Source of the DNA: Astropecten irregularis
Taxonomy: Eukaryota; Echinodermata; Asteroidea; Paxillosida; Astropectinidae
DNA length: 64,000 nucleotides
NCBI GenBank assembly: GCA_963971285.1
Contig: OZ020248.1
Span: 26,773,764-26,837,763 of the forward strand
Direction: 5' to 3'
Below are positions 1 through 12,300 of this stretch, piece after piece. The notes beneath the pieces are model-generated. The model had not been told where the DNA came from. It worked only from the letters and a program-made list of their open reading frames with translations, and did not search any database. Position numbers and translations under genes: made by a program. Position 1 is the stretch's first letter. Every line of letters starts with the position of its first letter.

Positions 1-314
1 GTGAAGTGGCTCAGTGAGTGAAACATCATGGCTTACTGACCAGTTATAGTAAGGAGATTGCTCTTTCTGAAACATTTTAAATTGTGTTAAGAAACCATGG
101 CAACCTACCTGGCAACGTACTGATCTTAGAATGATTCTCCTGAATGGATGGAGGAGTTCTCTGTGTTCAGATGTGTTAACCGTGACTTCATCCTCTCAAG
201 ACAAAGAATGAAGCTCCATTTCTGCTTAACTAACCAATCATCTTGCACTCATGACTTGACCCCATCTCTCTCTATGCTTTGCTTCTTGCTATTCATCATC
301 ATGATCACCATCAG
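1..314 (+). other. End of upstream TRAF7 intron
   Basis: No coding similarity to the TRAF7 N-terminus could be seen. A pyrimidine-rich stretch (about 262-300) leads to the CAG acceptor at 312-314. This region is inferred to be intron because the protein continues upstream. Confidence 0.5.
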
Positions 315-395
315 CCACGCCCTAAACTAACCACCAAGCATCGATACAGTGATCTCAACAGGTCCAAGAGCATAGACAGCACAGACAATAGTGAG
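315..395 (+). CDS. TRAF7: TRAF7 exon 1 of window (N-terminal linker)
   Basis: Encodes 27 residues, PRPKLTTKH... ending SIDSTDNSE, in phase 0 at both ends. The acceptor follows a pyrimidine-rich tract; the donor is GTAGGA at 396. The phase joins directly to the PEVLVF start of exon 2. The Ser/Asp-rich, charged composition resembles the poorly conserved segment before the RING in vertebrate TRAF7 (RRSDS...SMSLRS...EEE). Similarity is weak, so this exon rests mainly on phase, splice sites and composition. An acceptor at 349 or 361 is possible but would not be in phase with an equally good tract. Confidence 0.62.
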
Positions 396-3300
396 GTAGG
401 ACCACCGTGCTCAGTGTCTCTGGTTCTAATCCCTTCTTGTACCTCATTATGTGTGTGTTAAGTTCAGAACTTGGGTTTGACAGAGCTTAATCTGTCACAG
501 TATAAAGTGTAATGTATGTATGTTACTTGTAAACATTGTTGGTAGAACTACCTTTCCCCTGTTCATTTGGTTTGGGGTTATAATCCCCACCATGAGCTTG
601 ACAGCTGTTAATATCATACTCACTGTGTACTCTGTGCAAATACAGTTAGGTAGAACTACTCATACCCTTTGTACTGCGTCTTTGGTTTATGAAGCAAAGA
701 AATTCCACATTTACTAAATTTCAAATTCAATGCCTAAAACAATGACAGTTGTTCATCATTCAAACTGGTCTCCCCTTGTAACCATTAACTTATTACTACA
801 CTAAAGTACTATTCGTGTTTCCCCCAACCATCAGAAATTCTTTACTGTTCCGAACTACCGGTTATCCTCACATCAAACCCATTATCTTTACACGGTAACC
901 AAGGGAACATTTCCAAGTAAAGCCTCAAGTCTTAACAATTCCACAAAGAGAGATTACCAATTAGATTTTGTGTTGTCTCATTGCTTCTTTCTTCCGAGCA
1001 CTTTGATCAAACTAAAGCCTGTATCCTCTTCTCAGACTAACGCTTTCCTATAAACCCAAGTCAGTCCAAGGAACTGACAAGTTGGCTGTTGACCAAACTA
1101 CAGACACACAATCCTTCATGTATTTGCACTAACCAACTGTTTGATGTGAACTCTGAAAACATCAGTTTTAAGGAGCCTTCTTGTATTGTTCTTCTGTGGA
1201 GTTACATATGCCAGGGCACAGCCCCTTAATTCCAATTACGGGTGTAGAAAAACATTACAGTGAAACGTCGCTATAGTGAATACCGAACATTTGCTATACT
1301 GAACATTATCCTTGGCTCCCATTTTTATGTACAATAAAAAGGCCTGCTGACAATTATTCAGCATAACGAACGACCACTATAACAAACAATTTCTGTGCAT
1401 CCCGTTCGTTAAAGTGGCGTTCCACTGTTTTAATTCCCTGGGATATTTACAAAGCCCCCTTTTTCGAATCTTGAACCATGTATGAGGCAAAGTTGATCGT
1501 CCCAACAGCAAACGTGCTGGTCTTGCCATTAAGCAATCTGTGACGGATCTTCATGCTAGGACGTTTGAAACTCACAAGTAGGACAACACCTTGAGCCCAT
1601 TTGCCTGTGAATTACACTGTAATGTATTGGTTACTATCTCACATCTGTCATCAGTCAAGCTCGGCCGTTTAGTCTAACTCTAACGCCAGCCATGCGACAA
1701 TGATGAGCATGTTACACATACTCATAGATTGTACAAAGCCAGTCAGGGATTGGCTAATGCAGTACATGTGTTCAACAAGGAGTGTTATATTTATACAGGG
1801 GTCTAAGGTACTGGTAGGGGTGTGACCTTTTCATGACCTTTCGTCTGACAAATCAACTGGGTGTGTCCTAGCCTGCCCTCTACCGAGATCCCCGATGGGC
1901 GACCGAGACCTTGTCTTGCTCAACTTCACATAAAATGCAACAACACAGCGTACATTATGTACGTGCCAGAATGACTTACTGTGATGTATGTGTACATGAA
2001 TGTGTACGTACACCGACACGTTTACCAATCGTGGGTGTTACAAATTTAGAACATTTCAACTGTTGTACATGTTATTCCCAGGTCAGGGCAGGGTACCAGC
2101 TGAGACACACGTACGGTGCTCGTTGACAGACATGTTTTTGCCAAACTCCCAGCATGCACCACTTTTATCCAGACCAAGCGTATCCGTGTTTACAGCATGG
2201 TATTGTGAATTCTGAAGCTACGATGGTCGGAGTGGTGTCCTTATGGAATATGAGATGTGCCAGAGCACTCATTGATCAGGGGCCAATTTCATGAAGCTGT
2301 TAAACACAAAAAAATTGCTTAGCACAAATTGTCTTGCCCAATAAAACAAACCACCTTTCAAATTTCCAATTTGATATTCATAGTCAGCAAACAACAACCA
2401 AAGAACAATCACAAGCAATACACAACACATGGACATTTGGTTGTTAATCCTGTTTTTATGAAGAAATTGTTGTGCTAAGCAGGGCCGTGAAATTGGCCCC
2501 AGATAACAGGCTTGATAAAACAGCTTGAATGACCGACTCTTAAGTCTTTAAACATGGACATTTACAGCTTAAATAACACTTGTTAGGGATGGTACATGTA
2601 ACAGGTGGTTATGACTGGTTGCCAGTCGGCCTCATGTCAAACACAAGTACCAAAACCACAAAGTCTCAATCCTGGTCTAAACTTCATTCCGCTGCTTCAT
2701 GTGAAGTGGAACTGATGTACACAACAAATGTTTGCAAGAAGTTGAAACACATTTCAATTGTACGCTGTAAATCTGCCAAAATTCAAGAAGAAACAGGGAC
2801 ATTTTTATTGATGTTTTGGCAGGAACTGGTTTCGTTTGTGGTTTTTTTTATAATTTCACTCTTTCAGGGATACCATGCATAGTGCATGACTGGTTTTTTA
2901 GTACTTAGCTGTACGTGTACTAAACTGTCATCAGTAATAAGTAAGTACTGACATGTAGCGTGCAAAGACTACATTGGCCTTGGCTAGTCCCCAGGGAGCC
3001 AAATTGCTTTTCCCTGGGGAAATTGCCAAGGTTCCGGCATTTTAGGCTGAGGGGGACTAAAGGTTTAAATCTTTGCCCCCTTATACTTCCTCTGGTTTAC
3101 TCTAAGTCTTGTGTGCGCCTCATACGGAAAGATATTGATTCTAGACAGTCTGTGAATTTCTCTATGAAATGCTTGTATTATTAAGCGAAGATGTGTTTTA
3201 AAATCATAGTCTTGACATGCTTTATGGACAAACAAATGAAAGATAATGATAAAAATGATAGTGACCAAGGATGGGTACTTAGGAAGACATTCTAATAGGG

Positions 3301-6300
3301 TGACGGTGGGTCATACACAAACTTTACTTACCTATTCCTAAATATCCTCCAAAACAAAATGAACTTGAATTGACATATGTTCATATTGAGAGCATTCTCT
3401 GTCTTCTATAAAAATATGGACAGTAAAAATGTGTCTCTAAAAGGTACATGCAGCTGGTACCTTAGGGAGACATCGAAAAGTCTCCCTAAGTCCCGATGTC
3501 TCCCTAATGTCTATACTTTTAGATGCTAACATGTCTCCCTAATATCCCATTGAGTTATAATCAAACTGACAATAAAATCATACGGTGCATATCTTGTAGC
3601 AGTCTTGTAGCAGTAGACCATGTTGCATTGACATCATCATGCTCCCATCATGGATGTAAAATGCTTATAGACGGCCACATGTGCCAGTGGATATTCCCAC
3701 CTTTCATATCCTATTGTTTTAGTCTCTTAGATGAGCACCATGCCTTACGTCTAAACATGCAAATTGCTGTTTAGTCCAGCTCGTAAATTGTCGTTCCCGG
3801 GGTTGGGAATAGCGGATGAAAGAAGTCAAACCACAACCACCATGCTCAGCACTCATCTATAAATGATCTGACACCTTAAGAGAAACCTCAGCCAAAAATG
3901 TGACCATTTGTTAATAAAAGAAGATAGTTTTGTGAGATGCGGTCGCAGAAACTCAAAAAAGAACCTCATTCGGAACTTGTTAAGACGCATCACATCATCT
4001 ATAAATGCTGACACACGCTTCGGGTCCCTTTTTTGTTGTTGCTAATCTTGTCTCCCATAATCATACCATTTGACTGTTTCCGGAACGGAGGACTAGCTGT
4101 AAATTCTTTGCCACGAAACCCCAGGAAGACCCCTCTTGAGAAAGCCACTTTAAGGAGGGGATACATTTCCCATTCATTTAATGTCAAAACGATCGTATTA
4201 CAAGTGTCGGCTCTGCGATCCGGGCCGTTTAATCCTCGGTCTTTTTTAATTTCACACTTCATTCATGACAGGCTTGGATAGATTGGAATTAGACCTCTTA
4301 GCGGCGCCATGCCACGCCATTCCCTGGTTTTTATAATTGGAATCACCTCTTACTTTACCCTGGAACTTTTTGAGAATGTCAGTAAGAGGAAGCAAGTAAT
4401 GACATCATTCATAGAAGAAGAAAAAATGGCTCACCTTCGTCTGGAAACCAGGTGTGATCATGACTAAGCTTTTGACAATTTTAAAAGCAACATCTTGAGA
4501 AATTCACGTGTGAAATAAACCAGCATTTACTCTTCAATCACTCTCCTGAGGACGGACAGAGCACACTGTTTGGAACGTCGAGATAATACCACTGGTTCTT
4601 CTCAGAACCACACACTCTCACAGAAAAGAATACATGGTGTCACCGCAAACCTACCTTCCTTTACTCTTCAGTGAAGAACAGAATCAGAATGACTGCCTAA
4701 GATCTAAATTATTTTATGAAGGTCTGATTAGCAGACTCTCTCAGTGTACTTTTAATACTGAAATACCTGAAAATCAAACCACACACTGTAAGAGATTGGA
4801 AGGGACATTTGAACTTGGAGTGAAGGAGACTTGCCTATGCCGATACAGTCACAAGCTTCTCAAATAATTGATCAAGATTCAAATTCAAAAATCCTCACAA
4901 CGTGCCCTTCAAAACGTTCTCAGCAATATTTCTTTTTGCTTGTGGCAGTGGAGTAATTGAATGGAAGTTGCCCAATTACGGCTATGCATAAGCTTGATTT
5001 AATCAGGGTTAGGGGGCGGAGGAAAGGGGGAGGGTATCAATTTGGTTGTTACGTCTCACCCCGTTCCAACCGGTACCAATGCACCGGTACCCATGCATGT
5101 TGTGGTTTGCAGAGCTAAGATTCTCTGTGGTGTAGTAGGAATGCCAGCTGCATCCTCGTGTCTTCCATCACGGACTGCCACACGATCAGACGTTGTTTAA
5201 GACAGCGAACAAGATCATCTAAGTCCTTGGACTCATTTGATGCCAAGGACTACTAAGCAAAACCATATGTTTGCCAGTTTGGCTAACATCTCACTTTGTG
5301 ATGGGGGGCATGCATAGTGGGTTTGGGATAGGGGTTTATTTTACTGATGCTACGTTTGTCTGTATTTGTCACATAAGATATCATCTCTTATACTGACAAC
5401 CTATTACACCCCATATGAGGCCTGGTCTGGATCATATGGCTAACCCAGGCTGTGACTGTGGCTGTGGCTGTGACTTACACACTAGTCTATGGGGAGTAGC
5501 CACAGCCGCAGCAGTAGCCAACTGAATATTCTTCACCAAAATTGCTAAAGCATGAAAAGTCTTCCTTTCTCAAACAGGTTTACCAACCAAATTTTCATGT
5601 GATGTTTACTGCTTTTGACTTGCTGAGCATAACATTCACAAGGAGTTTTGGCTGGCATACTGATTTTGTTTTGATACTACGGTCATGACGATTTTTGGTG
5701 CTTAAGCAAATTCTGGTGCGTAAGCAGCTCTATGAAACTGGGCCCTATTATCATGGTTATGCCAACCACTAGGAACCTATTAAGCAGACTTTCAGGGGAA
5801 AAATCTAACCTCAAACCTTTAATATTGGTGATTGGGCTGCTCACATTCAACTTTAAGTACTTTCTTCACATCATAACCCCTATCCATCCATCGAGTCATG
5901 TTTCATTCCCGAGGCCTGAAAGAAATGTCTCCGAATGTGGATGTTTGAATCAACATCTTAATGTTGGGTGAAATCCGATATTTCTGGAGTCATCTCTAGA
6001 TACCGGAATTCCTTAGAGACTCTGACCTGTTCCAGCGTTGCTGCCAGGCTGTCGCCAGAATCCAAACATAGCGCTCCAAAACCACCACACGAAAAAAATA
6101 AATTGACGAGAGAAATAGAGAATAACTCATCAGCGAGAGGAAGCAATCTGACTTAATTTGTAATGGCACTTAGCGTTATGAGGGGTGAGAAAAGTGCAAA
6201 TCATCCCGATGCTAGTACGATGCCCAGGCTCTTTTTGCTGAGATTATCTTAGGAATAGAAAATGAAGGACCATCAGGAAATGCATAAAGCAGTCAAATGC

Positions 6301-9300
6301 TGGATAGTCGATGGATAGATAGCTTTCTGGTGCCTAGTTTCTGGATGACTTAGGATGATGAGTCGCAGCACCTATTAGCTCAATTGACTTATGACTTCAT
6401 ATCTTCAAGATGCCAGTCTCGTACCTCTGTGGAACTGTAGCCAGGGATGTTTGACTCGACCGTTTTGTGGACGCAATCAATAGCTGATGTCATTGGTAGT
6501 CCAGGGGACCATGCAGGGGACCATGAACCTTATCGAAGATGGCCTGTTTTCGGCACTACGCATGATATGCAAAGGACTGTGGGTAATCTTATGGCAAATG
6601 TACATCACTCAGCACCAGCCCTAGCAACAATTGTTACCCAGAATGCTTTGCACATACCCCGTTTGGACCCGTTTTGGGCTGTCTTTGGTAAGGTCCATGG
6701 CAATTTACAATGATTTGGACCATTTTTACAGATTTTTTACAGAAATATACCAATAGGTTTCTCTTGTTTTTAGTTTAATAATGCAAGTACCAAATAGATT
6801 GTATAGATGTATAGTGTAGTCTAAGTGCACATTTTTGTTGCCCTAAACATGTTTCATTTTCTTGTTTCATCTTGTGTTCCATGTTTCTACTAGTGTCGTT
6901 TTGTTATTATTGATTTAGTCGTCGAATATGCAAAGAATTTATTGCCCTTCTACGACGTAGATGAGCACTTCACTTACCGGTAGTGCCTTTTGAGTACACA
7001 TGAAAAAATCATGCGCTGGCTCAGGTGGGATTCAATAGTTGTCAATAGTGTTGTTTTGTTTTTGTTTTTGTTTTATTTGTGTCAAGCTGTACAATTTCAA
7101 GTGCAACTTTTCCCAAATTCCCTAGCAACCGTTGGAAGATTGGTGGAAGATTGGTTGGGAGATCTGTGATGGAATGACAGATATTGAATGATTACAGGGT
7201 TTTTAATATTCTTTTTCAAATCCTCACGTTCTAAATGAACTAATTTCTTTCTCTCATTCTATTAACCACCTTCAGGGCCGGTTTCACATCCCTGCTAAGC
7301 ACAGTAATTTACTTTAAGCATGCTAAACACCTTCCTTAATAATGAATGCAGGTAACCAGCTGACATTTCACACATTTCTTACATTCCTTGACACTGGTGC
7401 CCCGTTCCTTCTTGCTTAACATGAGCTTTTGCTGAGCAATGATTCCTGCCAAATTGCTCCTGAAACTTTTCGTATATTTTGCTTTCTTTTGTGATCTGTT
7501 GCAAAGCTGATTTTGGTGAAATGTTAGATGTTTGTCTTGATATGTTGTCATGGTAATAATGATGACTGCTTTGTGTTTCTATGCCAACAGCCGGAGGTTT
7601 TGGTCTTCACAGAGCCGCCCAATCGCAAGCTGTTCTGTCTGCTCTGTAAGAACGTCTTCAAAGATCCCGTCATCACACAATGCGGTGTAAGTTTCTTTAT
7701 TTATCAGTTCAATTTTTCAATTTCGGAGGTAAAAACCAAGAATTTGTGAACTCTTTTTGACTCGCTTGTCTAGTGGTTGCTTTGTATACAAGTTCATGTT
7801 AACATTGTTGTAATTATTGGTGATGAGAATCTACTCCTGGTTGCTAAGCAACAGTTGCTAAGCAACCATCCATTGATGAATTCTTACATGTAGTTGAACG
7901 CTCATCTTCAGGAAAATGATCAATTTATTCCTCACCTTAAAATTAATCAGTAAGAATTGGCAAATATTTGTATTTTAAGATTTTTTCTCTGTTTTAAAAT
8001 AGCTGTTTTGTTGAGCTGCCTGTGCCTATGTACGTAGACGCCTTTTCATCACGGTAGACCAGTATAGCTCTTGTAGTTTATACCCGACCATATCTAAAAC
8101 ACATGTTCCTTCAATGTTATAAGTGAGATATTTCTCAATACCCGACAAAAATAAGAACTCAGGGACACATAAATCTGTCATCGACCCGTTTCTCACCAAA
8201 ATGAAAAAAGAAACCACCACCCAACCCTCCCCCACCGTGGGGCTCCTGGGTACAGCACACGTGTTCCGTGGTTGGCAGTGTAGTTGGGGACAGACTAGAC
8301 ATATCGTGTGGTACTCGGTGTGGAGTGCTAGAATGTACAGGAAGCAGCATTTTAGGAAAGAGTCACTGGAGATGTTCCTAGCGTCGCCAACTACGTGTTC
8401 ACAGCAATAATATCCAGCCTCCTGGCCTGTGTACATGTAGATGGTTACTGGTGATACGGACACGCCCTTTGGCAGTCAGTCCCTCCAGTTTGGAAATCTG
8501 TATCAGGACATATATATCCAGTATTATGACTGTCTGTCTTTTGGAAAAAAATATCAACTGTGGTATTTTGAAAGGCACAGGACTGTTACAGTAGAGCCTA
8601 GGCTCTGTAACTTTATATGAGTCTTGATGGTCCAACTTGGTCCAAGTCCATAGAATGTGCCATAGGGATACTGCACAGTGTGGTATTTTGAAGGACACAG
8701 GACTGTATAGCCTAGGCACTGTAACTTTATATGAGGCTTGATGGCCCAACTTGACCCAAGTCCATAGAATGTGCCATAGGGATACTGCACAGTGTAGTAT
8801 TTTGGTAGATTCCGGACTAATCCTAGACAAAAACTCAGTTGCCATGGGAACGACAAAAACCATACCCAGACAAAAACATAACCACAAATCTGTACGAGCA
8901 TCCACTTACTACATCATCGACCCCAAGTCAGCTGCAGACCTCGTCATTTCATGCGATCATATCCTTATTTCCCTGTCAGCTTAATAATTATCAGCTACAA
9001 ATGAAGCGTTATCCTCGTAGCTCAGTCAGACACTGTTATTCCTAATTGATCTCATAATACTCGGCTTCTTCGTCATACGTCCGTACATCTTGATTAGCAG
9101 AGACTCAAAGCACTAATCTCTTCAAGGTTTCATGAAATGATGAAATGTTCTATAAATAAACTCATTTTTTTTCTATCTTTTTCTTTTCTTTTGACTAGCA
9201 TACTTACTGCCGGTTTTGTGTGACATCAAGACAGTTCGGTACGTATATGACCTCATCTTTAATTACTCATTGTGGCTTTGTCTTTAAGAAGTCTTTCCCG

Positions 9301-12300
9301 ACTGCATCCCACTCAAATTTTGCCGAGACAATTCTTTGCGTGACGAAATGAATCAGGTTTCATTTTCAGAAACTTTGACCCAGTTTGTAATTTTTTTGAG
9401 CGACTGATTTGAATCCAACGATTGTGTGTGGAGACAGTCTTTGGAACTGACCTTTCCCCAGATATGCAATACAAGTAATAAACTGCTGCGATCTGCTCAT
9501 CAGTCAAAATAATGACCTGAAATTGATAAACTGCTTGGAGCTTGGAGTTAGGAGGACCTGACGCGTTGTGATCCTAGCAGGATCTTTATCGAAGGCTAAA
9601 AACGGTGAATTTTTCCTTTGAGAAGGATCCTGCTTGGATCGAAACGCGTCAGGCCCTCCTAACTCGAAGCACTTTCACGGGTATGATTATAGACCTTGTA
9701 CATGACATTGTAAATGAAAATGATAAACCGTGTAATTACGAAATAATTTGCAAGCCTGAGCAATTTGTCACAGTAATGGATCATAGAGACAGTAGCCGTT
9801 GCTGTGTATACACAAATCTAGATTCAAGACAGTCGTCTGAAGTTTTAAATTTCAAAAATTTGAGTCAACTTAAAACTTGTCCTCTATATCTTCGACTTCC
9901 TTGAAGTTTGTGGATTTCTTCCCCCACCAAGTCAAAAATCACACCCAGCTGTGAAAAATGTCAGCTTTCAAGATTTGTAGAAATGTAGATCCTCCGTGAG
10001 CGAAAGGAAAGGGATGTATAAAAGGGGGAGGGGGAGGGGGTGTTAAAAAGAGGTCACATGACCCGTGCTTGTGCGTGCGTGCGAACATCCCAAACATTTG
10101 GCATACAGGAAGTGTTTGATTAGCGTTGCCCGTGCAGTTTGTCTTATTCACGGTGTTATCGGAGCAGAGTGTCCATGGTACAGGAACTCAGGTTTTGCTC
10201 GAGATTGTCGGCAACCTAGCACTGAAAGATAGGAGAGAACTAGGGAGGGGGGGGGGGGGGAGAAAGAGGTGGGCGGGGATTTATAGAAAAGTGGGAGGTT
10301 GGAGATTATTGACTGTAGACCAGCTGATTATTGTCAGATCTGTTGCAAATTAAAAATAACAATTATCAGAGTTTAAGTTTTCAAAAGATGTTGAATGATT
10401 ATCAACTTTGACTTTTCCTCATTTGCATAAACTCTTTAAACTTGTCATTTGCATGTTTCCATAGATAACTGCCCTGTGGATGACATGAAGTTGGCCGTAG
10501 TGGTCAACAACATAGCGGTCAGTGAGCAGATCGGGGAGTTGTACATCCATTGTCGGAACGGCTGTAAGCCCTCGGGCACAGGAATTCAAGATGAATATGT
10601 CGTTGATCCCGAAGGATGTCCATGCACGCTAAGGGTCAACGAACGAAGGTAAGGCCAAAGTCCGTCCCCATTACGTTATCAACTTTGACTTTTAAACAAC
10701 AGGACAACAAAACTGACAAGCTGAATTCAAAACAGACTTGTTTTGCGGGAAGAATGCGCATTCCTGTTCGAGAGCAAAATACAAAAATACATCTAAAAAT
10801 AATCATGCGGACTGTAAAAAAAGACAAGATGGAAGTTTGGTCGGAGGGGCCCGTGAGTTTTTGTTTTTTGGCCGTGTTTCCTTCTAGCTCTTGCAATTAG
10901 GCACAGATGCTGAGACTGAAGACTTGTGTATTTCTAGTGTCCATGATACAGCTGAGGCAGTGTGTGACCTGTTTTTCGGGGAGGGGGGAGGAGGGGGGAA
11001 GGGGGTAGGGTTAGAGGGAGCTAAACAGTGTTCCTCTTCAATTAGTATAGGATGTGCATGTGGTAATCCAGGGAACTAACATAACACATGAAGGTATCCT
11101 CAGCTCGGCCAACTTTCTTTCTTGACCTTCTATATCTGTCAGCGTAGGCTCCAAAATGGCTGGAAGTTGCTAATCCCCCCACAGGGTCACTCTTACCTTC
11201 AGGACCCTGTACCTGGGGCCCAATGTCAGTAGGTCTTGGATGAGGTACATTATGTACGTTAGTTCTTGGTCTATGGCTTGACGTTAGATTGCATGAAGTG
11301 TTTTTAAAAGACGTACAGTACGTACATAATTATAAAACGGGATGGGAAAATCGGGATACACAGATTTGAGTACCGCGGTATCCTTGTACATTTATTGATA
11401 CTAGTGCACAGTCTATGATTACCTTGAATGTAAAGATACATGTAATATTATGTGTACAGTACTTCATAGCCATCAGTGCTAAATTGCAGCCGCCTTTTTC
11501 CTCCATCATGAAATGTTGTTTCAACTGAATGGCTCCAAATTATCTGTAATTACCTGAAAATCTAGTAACTCCCACTTAAGGTACAGAAACTCTTTCCATG
11601 ATGGCTCAAAGAAGACCTGAGAATGTGTTGTCCTAGTGTATGATTGTACTTGTGAATGATGTCTGTTCAGGTGCATGTTTAAGCAAAACATTATGTGGTT
11701 TTATCATGACATGGGCTGTGGTTTTCAGTTGCAGTCGTACTTGAATTGTAACTAACAATTCCTCATTCAGTCGACTAGCATGGAAACACTTTACTAGCCC
11801 TGTATTATTGAAGATTTATTATTGTAAATTCAGAAATCCACAGTAAGCAGTGCAGTGGAATTGTGCCCTGACAGAATGACCCAATTAAACTGAAAAGGCC
11901 TGACGATTGCCGAGAGCCTCAGCGGTCTCTCACTCACAGGTGGAGGTCACATTCATTTACACCTTGGTCAAGACACGATGAAATAAATTGGAATATGAGG
12001 GATTAGAAATGACAAGATTTCACCCTCACCTACCGACGGGAGAATTGATTCGAGGTTTCCTCAGGGATGCCCTGACAAAAATATGTAAAATATAAAAAAC
12101 TTGAGTTAAGGACGAAGTTGGTGAAAAGTGACACGAAGTCCAAACCACACTCCCCGAAGATCACAGGAAAGGAGATTGACTGTTAGTCTACAAAGGTCAC
12201 TCCAAACTTGAGAATTGAAACTTCCACCCTATGATGCCGATAAAAAAAAACTGGAGAACGACGGGATAATTTGGTGCGTGTGAGGTGTGGAGGATTAGCA

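Larger units (their letters stand above)
396..7590 (+). other. Intron 1 (phase 0, 7.2 kb)
   Basis: Non-coding. Holds MITE-like elements at 1257-1428, 2279-2500 and 5530-5745, a shared interspersed repeat at 4533-4660 and another at 6572-6708. A run of the short motif TCTCCCTAA occurs around 3450-3545. I saw no conserved exon in it. Confidence 0.85.

Noticed and set aside
8026..8905. Minus-strand reading frames of 145 and 168 codons in intron 2
   Set aside because: They run across a 120-bp tandem duplication (the protein repeats itself accordingly), have no known domain, and lie between two firmly placed TRAF7 exons.
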